A stretch of DNA of 9,639 bases from DATFNV01 sp035266225 (lineage in GTDB: Bacteria; Planctomycetota; Planctomycetia; Gemmatales; Gemmataceae), in assembly GCA_035266225.1 (NCBI GenBank), contig DATFNV010000257.1:1-9639 (forward strand), in the 5' to 3' direction. A model generated the notes under the pieces. The model saw only the letters and a program-made list of their open reading frames with translations, did no database searches and was not told the origin of the DNA. How positions within the stretch are numbered: position 1 is the stretch's first letter; each line of letters opens with the position of its first letter. Below are positions 1 through 7,408 of the stretch, piece by piece. A program made the position numbers and the translations under genes.

Positions 1-1
1 G

Positions 2-2304
2 TTGAGCGGTCCGCGCTATGCCGTGATGGAATCCCATGTCGAGACGTGCTCCGCCTGCCAGGACATCCTGGAACGGTTGGCCGCTGAGTCGTCGGAGTGC
101 GAAATTCATGGGCCCAAACGGCTCCCGCCCCCGGAACAACCTCCCACGATCCCCGGTTTCGTGATCGAGCGCGAGCTTGGGCGAGGTGGAATGGGGGTCG
201 TCTATCAAGCGTTGCAGCCGCAACTGGCCCGCCGCGTGGCCGTCAAGGTCGTGAGCGCGAGCGTTGGGATTGGGGCCGAGGATCGCCGGCGCTGGCTGCG
301 CGAGGCCCGGGCGATCGGACGAGTTCGCCATCGCAACATCGTCCAGCTTTACGAAGTCGGTCAACAAGACGGCTGTCTCTACCTCGTCCTCGACTTGATA
401 ACGGGAGGAAGCCTGGCGAAACGCATCACCGGCCCTTTGCCGGCGCGTGTCGCGGTCGAGCTGATGGCGCCGGTCGCACAGGCCGTCGACCAGGTCCACA
501 AGGCGGGGATGTTGCACCTCGACATCAAGCCTCGAACATCTTGCTCAACGGCCCGGCCGACGGTCCATGGGACCAGGTCACGCCGCTGCTCGCCGACTTC
601 GGCATCGCCCGGGGAGGCGACGACCCGGGCGCGACGGCGACCGGTCTGATCGGAATGCGGGGCACCCCTTCGTTCATGGCTCCGGAACAGGTTGCCGGCG
701 ACCGCGCCGAGATCGGTCCCCGATCCGACGTCTATGCCCTCGGGGCAACCCTGTACACCCTGTTGACGGGGCGTCCTCCGTTCCAGGCCGCGTCGGTGAT
801 CGAGACGCTCGACCTGGTGCGCACCCGCGAGCCCGCGCCGCCCAAGACGCTGGTGCCGGGCCTGCCGCGTGACCTCGAAACGATCGCTCTGACTTGCCTG
901 CGAAAGGACCCGCGGCGCCGGTACGCCTCGGCAGAGGCGCTCGCCGACGACCTAGAGCGCTGGCTTGATGGATTTCCGATCCGGGCGCGTGCGGTCGGAG
1001 CGGCGGAGCGCACCTGGAAATGGGCGCGGCGGCGGCCGGCGCTCACGGCGCTCCTCGGCGTAGTGCTGCTGGCGATGGTCGGCCTGTCGGCGCTGTCCGT
1101 CGTTGCTCTGGACCGGGAGCAGAAGGCGCAGCGGGAAGCGGACAAGGCCAGTAAGGCGCGCGACTTCCTGGTGAGAATCTTCCGCATCAAAGACATTCAG
1201 GCGGCCAACACCACAACCGCCCGGCAGATCCTCAACGAAGCCGAGCAGCGCATCCCCATCGAGTTTGCCAATCAACCGGAGCTGCGCGACGAGCTGCTGG
1301 CGGCCATCGAAAATGTGAACCGCAACCTGGACCGGACCATTCCCGCCGCCATGATCCTGGAGGCCCGTGGCGCCGTCAAGCTGCGCTCCGCCCGCGGCGA
1401 CGGCGCCCGACCCGTGCCGCAAACGCTGCTCTATCCCGACGACCGCCTGACCCTGGCCGCGGATGCGCACGTGCAGATGGTCTTCATGTCCAACTTACAC
1501 CAGGAACGGCTGGAACCGGGCCGGGAGGCGACCATCGGCCGCACGGGCTGTTTACCGCCCGCTACGGTGCGGGAGCGCTATGACAGCGTACTGATGACGT
1601 TCGTACGTCTGCCGAAGGGGACCTTCTACATGGGCTGGGACGGCAGGCCGGGTTCGGCGAAAAAGACGGAGATCAAGGAGGACTTCGAGATTGCGCTGCA
1701 TGACGTGACGCAGGGGCAGTGGGAGGCGATCGTGGGCAACAACCCGAGCTGGTTCTCTCGCAAGAACGGCGGCAGGAACTGGGTCCTGGACATCTCCGAT
1801 GAAGAGCTGAAGCTGTTTCCGGTCGAAAATGTGTCCTGGGACGACGCCCAGGAGTTTATCAAGAAGCTGAATGAAAAAGAGCGCGGGCGTGGTTATTTGT
1901 ACCGCTTGCCGAGCGAGGCGGAATGGGAATACGCTTGTCGGGGAGGAGCCACTTCTCTGGAAGAATGTTTGTACCACTTCTACTTCGAGAAGCCAACTAA
2001 CGACCTGTCGTCGGAAAAGGCGAACTTCAACGGCAACGAACCGTTCGGCAAGGCACCGAAGGGGCCATGGCTTACGCGGCCGACACGGCTGGGGGCCTAT
2101 CCCTCGAACAAACTGGGCCTGTGCGACATGCACGGCAATGTGTGGCAATGGACCGACACTGCGCGGGGCTCGGACCGGGTGGACCGGGGCGGCAGGTGGC
2201 GCGACGCCAGCCCCGCCTGCCGGGCGGCGTGCCGCTTCTGGCTCACGCCGACGGTCCAGAGCATCAACCTCGGCTTCCGTCTTGCCCGAGTTCCCGTCCG
2301 GTAG
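2..2304 (+). CDS. Ser/Thr protein kinase with C-terminal FGE-sulfatase (SUMF1) domain, frameshifted
   Basis: Membrane-anchored bacterial Ser/Thr kinase; joining the two reading frames gives about 767 residues. In order: an HxxxCxxC zinc-finger-like stretch (residues 12-19), glycine loop GRGGMGVV (60-67), ATP-binding Lys82, catalytic HLD (172-174), DFG (199-201), GTPSFMAPEQ activation segment (221-230), one transmembrane helix (about 347-369), a coiled charged region, a FecR-like stretch (about 451-530) and a SUMF1 domain (about 532-767) with the family phrases VTQGQWEAI, SEAEWEYACRGG, MHGNVWQW and LGFRLA. The kinase begins in one frame and continues in another from position 532: cct-cga should read cc(n)-tcg, which restores DIKPSNILL, so one base is missing at about 530-531. 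By eye, the two catalytic cysteines of true formylglycine-generating enzymes are not at the expected places near the C-terminus, so this domain is probably a binding or structural module. The zinc-finger-like start suggests the true start may lie left of the window; TTG at 2 or ATG at 26 are the visible options. It is either a pseudogene or a sequence error. Confidence 0.85.
527..534 (+). other. One-base deletion (frameshift) in the kinase catalytic loop
   Basis: Frame 2 reads HLDIKP and then turns to nonsense; frame 1 picks up SNILL at 532 and continues as a well conserved kinase to the end of the gene. Adding one base (most simply a C in the cc-t run at 530-532) gives the standard HxDxKPxNILL loop. 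The rest of the gene shows no further damage, so the lesion is recent or is a sequencing/assembly error in a short C run. Confidence 0.85.
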
Positions 2305-2647
2305 CCAGGCAGACAAGCGGGAGCGAACGGCTGCGTAGCCCGGAGCGCAGGCCAGCGGTCGGAGTCGGAGCGAGGGACGAGCGGAGACGGAGACCGCTGT
2401 GCCGGAGCGGAGGGCGGAGCGGGCGTGAGCGGGGCGACCGTTTCCTTTCACGGCACCGAGGACTGCGGACCCCACGATCAGACCGGGTGGCGCGGTTGGT
2501 CCAGAGGCGCTCACTCGCAACGGGCGGCAGGATGGGGGCTACTTCCGTCCCGAGTGCCAATCCCTCGTCACCAACAGCAACGAAACAGAAGCTGGACAAG
2601 GAGCGATCCGGAAAAACTGGAGTGGCTGTAGTATACCTACCGATGGA
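2305..2647. other. Gene-free convergent intergenic region with GGAGCG-rich repeats
   Basis: This lies between the 3' ends of the kinase gene and the TIR-STAND gene. No frame on either strand resembles a protein. Positions 2338-2432 are made of short degenerate repeats of the type cggagcg/gagcgga, strongly purine-biased on the + strand, and contain an inverted pair, cagcggtc (2353-2360) and gaccgctg (2392-2399), with a 31-base loop. This could fold in RNA, but there is no T run that would mark an intrinsic terminator. The remainder (about 2440-2647) shows nothing recognisable. Confidence 0.5.
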
Positions 2648-4996
2648 TCAGGCGCCGAAACGCTGATCGAATGTGCGGAGTAGGGCAGCCACCGGCGGAT
2701 CGAGGTGCAGGTGAGCGTCCCGCATTCGGCGGAGGACTTCCCAGCACGATCGGAACCAGCGCTCGGAAGCCTCTGCACCGCTGGCGCGATCGTGCAGGGT
2801 GGCCAGCTTGTGGTACGAAACCACCAGGTCGCGCTGCCAGCCGGCGTTGTGCGGGTCGGCCGCGGCCAGGCGGCGGCGGATGTCCAGGGACTGCCCGTAA
2901 GCCTCCTCGGCGCCGGCCAGGTCGCCGCGGGCCGAACGCACGTCGCCCAAATTGTCGAGGCTGACGGACAGGTCGCGCTGCCAGCCGGCGTTGTGCGGGT
3001 CGGCCGCGGCCAGGCGGCGGGCGATCTCCAGGGACTGCCCGAAGGCCTCCTCGGCGCCGGCCAGGTCGCCGCGGGCCGAACGCACGTCGCCCAGCTTGTT
3101 GAGGCTGACGGACAGGTCGCGCTGCCAGCCGGCGTTGTGCGCGTCGGCCGCGACTCGCCCACGGCAATGGGTCACGGCCTGTTCGTATACCTCGCTCATG
3201 CGGCTGACGTTGCCGATGCGCTCGTACAACTCGCCACACGCGTCGAGGTAGTCCAGGTCGCCGAGCAATCGTTCCCGGCGCTCGGCCTGCCCGCTGCCCG
3301 CCAGGTGGCTGGGCAGGTGCTGGAGCACGTACGCCGTCATCGTCGCCACGCCGCCCTCGTACTCGCGCCAGCCGACCTCGGCCAGCGCCTGATGCCCGCG
3401 CCGCGGGCTGGCGTGGAAGTGCCCGCTCGCGTCGGCCAGCCAATCGGCCAGCGAACGGTGATAGACGGCATACTTGCCGTCTCGCTCCGGCAGGTACGAC
3501 GCCAGCGACCGCAGCACCCCCGGCAATTCGTAATCGGCCTCCAAACCGGCGGCCGCGGCAATCTGCTCCCTGGTGAGCGGCTCGGCCCCGGCGACCACCA
3601 CCTCCAGTACCCGCCGGGCCGGCGCGTAACTCGCCTCGTCCGGGAACAGGCGCTGGAAGAAGGTGTCGTAGACGCCGGCCAGGCTGGGCGGCAGCGCAGC
3701 GAGGTTGTCGAAGCGGAACACGTCGCGTTCCACGCCGAGCAGCACCTGCTGCGCGTACAGGAAATTGCCCGCCGCCTTCACGGCCAACTCGCGCCGCACC
3801 TCCTCCGCTGGCCGCCCGCTCTCCGCCAATCGCCTGGCCAGCTCCTCCGTTCGCAGCCGGTCGGCGAGATACTCGTCCAGGTCGTTGCGGTTGTCCGGCG
3901 AATCGGCCTCGATGGGGTAGGGCCGAAAGCGCCCCATCTGCCGGCGCACCGCCGGCTCGGGCCGTGCCGTGGCCACCACGCGCAGCCAGGCGGGCAACCG
4001 GTCCAGCCGCCCGGCCAGCAGATCGACCAGGCCGTCGCGACCTCCCGCCGGCGCCAGGGCCTCGTCGAGGGCGTCCAGGAGGATGTAGCGGACCCCTTCA
4101 CCCGGCGGCGACAAGCGGCGCAACGGGGCCAGGATGCCGCGCTCGAACGCCTCGACCGGGTTGGCCGAGCATGCCTCGCGGGTCAGCGCCCCCGCCACGG
4201 CCGGCGCCTGGAGCTGAAGGGCATACGCCTCGAGCTGCCCGGCCAACTGGAAGGCGAGCGTCTGCACGAAGCGCGCCGGGTCGCGCTTCTCGGGGTTACT
4301 GGCATCGCAGAAGTGGCAGGCGAGCACGCGGCCGCCTGGGTTGCGGACGGCCAACTCGGCGAGGGCGGCCGTCTTGCCGATGCCCGGCGGGCCGTAGATG
4401 ACCGCGGCCCGCTCGTGGCGGTTGCTGGCCCAGTCCTCGATCCAGTCGAAGAGCCAGCGGCGGCCGACAAAGCCCTGCCGCTTCTCCAGGGCGGCCTCAA
4501 AGGTCAGCGGGTCGAGCCGGTCGTGTCCGGCGCGGTAGCGGGGCTTGCCGTCCAGCGCCGCCGCGAGGTCTTCCAACAGGCGCGGCAGGCGCACGGCGTA
4601 CTGGGCCGGGTCGCTCAGGTCGGTGTAGTGCAGCTCGTTGAGGATCAGCGGCACCGCGCAGGGGGCGGCCAGGATCGGCACAATGGGGATGCGGGCGGTG
4701 AACTTGGCGTGGTAGATCTCGTTGAGGCAGACGCTGGTGAGGCGGTCGGGGCTGCTGGTCGCCAGGCGCGTGGAGTGGGGGCTGAGGAGGGCGACGACGG
4801 CGCGGGCGCCGTCGAGGCCGTCGCGGATGGCCTGTTCGCCCCACGGCTGGCCGGTGCGGATGCGCTGGCGGTCGAGCCAGACGTCGTAGCCGGCGGCGTC
4901 GAGGTCGGCGCGCAGGCGCAGGGCCAGGTCGGTCGCGTCGCTGTGGCCGTAGCTGAGGAACAGCGGCGGCCGGGAAGAGGGCGTCGGGGCGCTCAT
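2648..4996 (-). CDS. TIR-STAND (NACHT-like) NTPase-TPR protein, putative anti-phage effector
   Basis: A 782-residue three-part protein. The TIR domain (about 11-140) opens with LFLSYGHSD, has YDVWLD (37-42) and keeps a Glu at 93 (CLNEI) where TIR NADases carry their catalytic acid. The STAND/NACHT-like ATPase (about 170-440) has FVGR (176-179), Walker A GPPGIGKT (202-209), Walker B YILLDALDE (304-312) and an ATARPEP segment (343-349). A helical region with YHRSLADWL (512-520) follows, then TPR repeats with a 48-residue period (about 600-735). The start is ATG at 4996, preceded by GAGG with a 9-base gap; the same spacing is kept in the second copy at 7863. An in-frame ATG at 5047 lies inside the palindrome and is unlikely. 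In known TIR-STAND proteins the C-terminal repeats sense a trigger, the ATPase oligomerises and the TIR degrades NAD+ or makes a nucleotide signal, causing abortive infection. That role is inferred here. It is divergent from the ATPase/DUF4276 pair. Confidence 0.88.
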   Translation of the reverse strand: MSAPTPSSRPPLFLSYGHSDATDLALRLRADLDAAGYDVWLDRQRIRTGQPWGEQAIRDGLDGARAVVALLSPHSTRLATSSPDRLTSVCLNEIYHAKFTARIPIVPILAAPCAVPLILNELHYTDLSDPAQYAVRLPRLLEDLAAALDGKPRYRAGHDRLDPLTFEAALEKRQGFVGRRWLFDWIEDWASNRHERAAVIYGPPGIGKTAALAELAVRNPGGRVLACHFCDASNPEKRDPARFVQTLAFQLAGQLEAYALQLQAPAVAGALTREACSANPVEAFERGILAPLRRLSPPGEGVRYILLDALDEALAPAGGRDGLVDLLAGRLDRLPAWLRVVATARPEPAVRRQMGRFRPYPIEADSPDNRNDLDEYLADRLRTEELARRLAESGRPAEEVRRELAVKAAGNFLYAQQVLLGVERDVFRFDNLAALPPSLAGVYDTFFQRLFPDEASYAPARRVLEVVVAGAEPLTREQIAAAAGLEADYELPGVLRSLASYLPERDGKYAVYHRSLADWLADASGHFHASPRRGHQALAEVGWREYEGGVATMTAYVLQHLPSHLAGSGQAERRERLLGDLDYLDACGELYERIGNVSRMSEVYEQAVTHCRGRVAADAHNAGWQRDLSVSLNKLGDVRSARGDLAGAEEAFGQSLEIARRLAAADPHNAGWQRDLSVSLDNLGDVRSARGDLAGAEEAYGQSLDIRRRLAAADPHNAGWQRDLVVSYHKLATLHDRASGAEASERWFRSCWEVLRRMRDAHLHLDPPVAALLRTFDQRFGA
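2825..3155 (-). repeat. Tandem 144-bp TPR-coding repeats
   Basis: Two full 144-bp units (2825-2968 and 2969-3112) and a partial third (from 3113) lie inside the 3' part of the TIR-STAND gene. Each encodes a 48-residue TPR-type unit containing PHNAGWQRDL and GDVRSARGDLAGAEEA. The two full units differ at 8 of 144 positions by my count, so they arose by recent duplication or are kept alike by recombination; repeat number could vary between strains. A 65-bp piece of one unit (2959-3023) is identical to 7611-7675 in the remnant gene. Confidence 0.85.
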
Positions 4997-5011
4997 CTGC
5001 GAAGACCTCGC
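4802..5011 (-). repeat. 210-bp direct repeat, copy 1 (TIR 5' end)
   Basis: It matches 7669-7878 in the same orientation without gaps, with only 3 mismatches by my count (about 98.6 percent identity), offset 2867 bp. It covers the Shine-Dalgarno site, start codon and first 64 or so codons of the TIR gene. The pair encloses the AAA ATPase and DUF4276 genes. Confidence 0.92.
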
Positions 5012-5074
5012 GTTTAGCCGCGACCCTCCGGGGAGCGCTTGCCCCAAGCGCTCCCCGGAGGGTCGCGGCTAAAC
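5012..5074. repeat. Perfect 30-bp inverted repeat in the TIR gene leader
   Basis: Arms 5012-5041 and 5045-5074 are exact reverse complements (30 bp each) around a ccc loop; the outer end of each arm reads gtttagccgcg or its complement. The element sits between the Shine-Dalgarno site of the TIR-STAND gene (GAGG, about 5006-5009 read on the minus strand) and its upstream region. The corresponding place in the second copy (about 7878-7912) has an unrelated 35-bp sequence and no palindrome, so it looks like a mobile REP- or MITE-like insertion. If transcribed in the TIR mRNA it would form a very stable hairpin just upstream of the ribosome-binding site. Confidence 0.9.
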
Positions 5075-5076
5075 AA

Positions 5077-5171
5077 AGCCTACACAAAGTCCGCCCCGGC
5101 CGCACGCAAAATCGCCGGCCGGACCGTCCATTTCTCTACGCATTGCGGTGAGAATATTTTTCGGACCTCAC
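5077..5171 (-). promoter_or_regulatory. Upstream region of the TIR-STAND gene, duplicated at 7913-8007
   Basis: This 95-bp segment aligns without gaps to 7913-8007 upstream of the remnant TIR gene, with about 20 mismatches by my count (about 79 percent identity). The best kept blocks are agtccgccccgg, cggccgg, ctctacg and gacctcac. Conservation of position relative to both genes suggests it holds their promoter and control sites, although I cannot place a convincing -35/-10 pair (a TAGGCT/TAGACT hexamer on the minus strand is a weak -10 candidate). Confidence 0.5.
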
Positions 5172-5208
5172 AGGCATCTGTCGCGGCGAGCGCCGGGGAT
5201 AATTCGGC

Positions 5209-5214
5209 TACAAT
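5209..5214 (+). promoter_or_regulatory. Candidate -10 box for the AAA ATPase gene
   Basis: TACAAT, one mismatch from the sigma-70 consensus, lies in the sequence ggctacaatgg about 78 bases before the ATPase start codon, in a locally A/T-richer patch following gataattcgg. No clear -35 box lies 16-18 bases upstream, so this is a weak prediction based on the hexamer and its location between two divergent genes. Confidence 0.35.
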
Positions 5215-5291
5215 GGACACGGCGCGGAATCAGAAGCAAACCCGCGGTGGAGGGGCTCGGACGGCCCTCTCGCCGGGCGAGGGAGGTCTTC

Positions 5292-6665
5292 ATGGCGACC
5301 GTGGCTTGCGAGCGCGACAATGATCGCCTCGACCCGTGGACGAAGCCCCCCTTCCTGCGGAGGGTGCGGATTCGCGGTTACAAGAGCATCGCGTTCTGCG
5401 ACGTGGCCCTGCAACCGTTGACGGTCCTGGTGGGTCGAAACGGCGCGGGCAAGAGCAACTTCCTGGATGCCCTGGCGTTCCTGCGCGATTGCCTGGAAAC
5501 CAACGTCACCGAGGCTGCGAAACGCCGCGGCGGCTGGTCTTCCATCGCCTTCCGCACTCGCAGCACGCCGAAAGTCGTCTTCGAGATCGAGGCGGGGTTC
5601 TCCTGTGGCCATCCCCGCAGGTATGAGATCGGGAATGGCATTCCTGGAGCACCCGCTGCGGCGGGGGATGCATCTCTCAACCTCAAAGTGTACTCCTTCA
5701 CTGCGAAATACACTCTCGAACTGACTGCGGACCAGCACTCCCTCACCACAGTCGCGCGAGAAGCCCTCGAGCTTGTCGATGAGACAACGAAACTGACCGC
5801 CGGTTTCGAGGCGCGGGGAGGCGTCATCACGCGGTTTCGGTCAAAACCCGACTCCGCTCTGCCGTTGCCCGTTCCCCCCTCTGGGGAGCTGCTCTCCGCT
5901 GCTCGACCCGACCACCTGGTTGTCGGGTTCATCGGCACGCAGCCGTTCCTCGAAGTGGCAGACGGGCTGCGGTTCATGGGGTTCTACAACTTTCATCCGG
6001 ATGCGATCCGTCGCTTGCAGAAGCCGCGGCGCGGTACGCTGCTGGAGCGGGATGGCAGCAACCTGGCCAGCGTTATCGAAGGCCTCCGAGAAATCGACCC
6101 CGCCGCCGTCAAGCGTGTCCGGGATTACCTGGCCCTCATCACCGAAGAAGTGACCCGCTTCGAGGTGAAATCCTACGACGAAGTCGAGGGCTTGTGGTTT
6201 TACTTGAGGCCCAGCCCTACGGCGCAACCCATTCCATTTGATGCGGCCAGCATGTCGGACGGTACCCTCAGAGCACTCGCAGCCCTGATGGCGGCATTCC
6301 AGATTCACCTCCCCAGCGGAGGACCAAGCGTCGTCGGCATTGAGGAGCCGGAGACGGCGCTGCACCCGGCGGCCCTGCGTGCGCTCGTGGACGCGCTGGA
6401 CGAGGCGACTCAGCGCACGCAAGTCCTGCTGACGACCCACAGTGCCGACCTGCTCTCGGGCCGGGACCTAACGCCGGGACAGGTGCTGGTCGTGCGGAAT
6501 CGGGGTGGGCAGACGCACATCACTCCGGTGGATGCGGCCAGCAGGCAGACCATCGACAAGGAGCTGTACTCGCTGGCCGACCTCCATCGGATGGACCGAC
6601 TCGACCTCGATGAGGCGGACCTGAGGCGCCAGGCCACGATTGGCAATGGGGTCAACGGGGGCTGA
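5292..6665 (+). CDS. AAA ATPase, RecF/OLD-like (AAA_21/AAA_15 type)
   Basis: A 457-residue ABC-type ATPase with a split nucleotide-binding fold. It has the usual opening VRIRGYKSI (25-33), Walker A GRNGAGKS (48-55), an ABC-signature-like MSDGTLRAL (321-329), Walker B VVGIEEPETALHP (347-359) and the H-loop TTHS (381-384). It lacks the C-terminal Toprim nuclease domain of full OLD proteins, and the next gene may supply the equivalent. The start is ATG at 5292 because GGGAGG lies at 5281-5286 with a 5-base gap; the frame is open further upstream to 5148, but that stretch is non-conserved promoter-like sequence. The stop is 2 bases before the DUF4276 start, so the two are surely co-transcribed and probably translationally coupled. 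Such ATPases paired with a small Toprim-like protein are a known anti-phage pattern (for example AriA/AriB of PARIS, GajA of Gabija); the family assignment is firm, the defence role is inferred. Confidence 0.85.
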   Translation: MATVACERDNDRLDPWTKPPFLRRVRIRGYKSIAFCDVALQPLTVLVGRNGAGKSNFLDALAFLRDCLETNVTEAAKRRGGWSSIAFRTRSTPKVVFEIEAGFSCGHPRRYEIGNGIPGAPAAAGDASLNLKVYSFTAKYTLELTADQHSLTTVAREALELVDETTKLTAGFEARGGVITRFRSKPDSALPLPVPPSGELLSAARPDHLVVGFIGTQPFLEVADGLRFMGFYNFHPDAIRRLQKPRRGTLLERDGSNLASVIEGLREIDPAAVKRVRDYLALITEEVTRFEVKSYDEVEGLWFYLRPSPTAQPIPFDAASMSDGTLRALAALMAAFQIHLPSGGPSVVGIEEPETALHPAALRALVDALDEATQRTQVLLTTHSADLLSGRDLTPGQVLVVRNRGGQTHITPVDAASRQTIDKELYSLADLHRMDRLDLDEADLRRQATIGNGVNGG

Positions 6666-6667
6666 GC

Positions 6668-7408
6668 ATGCCGCTTCGCGTGGTTGTCATCGTGGAAGGG
6701 CACGGCGAGGACGGCGCCGTCCGCACCCTGCTGGAGCGGATCTGGTACGAGTTGCTCGGCGGCGATTACATTGAAGTCGTCCCGTGGCGCGGCAAGCAGG
6801 GCCAGTTGCGCCAGAGAGAACTCCTGCGCCCCGTCGTGGAAGCGGCGGCCATCAAGCTGCACGCCACTGAGCGGACCGATTTCCGACGGTTGCTCCTGAT
6901 CCTGATCGACTCCGAAGGCGAAGAATGTCCTGCCGCTGTGGCTCCGGCACGCACCGCGTGGGCCAGGGAAGTACGATCTGATGCGGCCACTGAGATCGCT
7001 TGTGTGATGCCACACCCGATGTTCGAGACGTGGTTCGCGGCTGCCGCCGCGTCGCTGCGGGGGAAGAACGATCTGCCGGGTGACTTGCCCAAGCCGGACG
7101 ATCCCGAAGGGACCGGACTCGGAAAAGCCTGGATGAAGCAGAACCTGGCCCGCAAGTACAAGGAAACGGTCGATCAGCCGCGGTACGTCGGCCACATGAG
7201 CCTGACGGAATGTCGGGAGGCATCCCGGTCCTTCCGCAAGCTGGTTGCAGAACTCGAACAGCGCCTCCCAAGGCCAGCCCCTGCGGGGCATGACCCAGAC
7301 TACGGCGGGTGGAACAGGGACGGCCCCGCGTCGGGGCGCTTCGCCGTGAGATGGGCGAAGGCGAGGAGCGAGTACCACTGCCCCGGCGCGACCGCCTGGG
7401 GCCGGTAG
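6668..7408 (+). CDS. DUF4276 (Toprim-like) protein, partner of the AAA ATPase
   Basis: A 246-residue protein matching the DUF4276 pattern: RVVVIVEGHGED at the start (Glu10 as the first Toprim-type acid), LLLILIDSEGEECP (Asp81, Glu83) as the second acidic motif, HPMFETWFAAA in the middle and a YKETVDQP stretch near the end. Toprim folds bind Mg2+ and cut or bind nucleic acid; DUF4276 is thought to be related, but its activity is unknown to me. ATG at 6668 follows the ATPase stop by 2 bases with a weak GGGGG site at 6657-6661. The last part is odd: from about residue 215 (about 7310 on) the protein is translated from the reverse strand of the TIR remnant gene, so the final 30 or so residues are probably a readthrough tail acquired where the cassette joins the remnant, not family sequence. 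Confidence 0.75.
   Translation: MPLRVVVIVEGHGEDGAVRTLLERIWYELLGGDYIEVVPWRGKQGQLRQRELLRPVVEAAAIKLHATERTDFRRLLLILIDSEGEECPAAVAPARTAWAREVRSDAATEIACVMPHPMFETWFAAAAASLRGKNDLPGDLPKPDDPEGTGLGKAWMKQNLARKYKETVDQPRYVGHMSLTECREASRSFRKLVAELEQRLPRPAPAGHDPDYGGWNRDGPASGRFAVRWAKARSEYHCPGATAWGR

Noticed and set aside
97..531. N-terminal part of the frame that later encodes the kinase C-terminus and SUMF1 domain
   Set aside because: Before position 532 this frame is nonsense, while the neighbouring frame carries the kinase glycine loop, Lys and HLD motifs.
2705..5017. A long (770-codon) open frame on the + strand opposite the TIR-STAND gene
   Set aside because: It is the mirror of a high-GC coding region, has no recognisable domain, and the opposite strand has clear TIR, Walker A/B and TPR motifs.
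4997..5047. Alternative ATG at 5047 for the TIR-STAND gene
   Set aside because: It would be translated from the palindrome; the ATG at 4996 has a GAGG site and is conserved in the second copy.
5012..5074. Intrinsic transcription terminator
   Set aside because: There is no T run after either arm and it lies upstream of a gene start, not after a gene end; the absence from the duplicate locus fits an inserted element better.
5148..5291. Upstream start for the AAA ATPase, adding 48 residues
   Set aside because: The extra stretch is Arg-rich and unlike the family, overlaps the duplicated upstream region and a candidate -10 box, and a good GGGAGG site marks ATG 5292.
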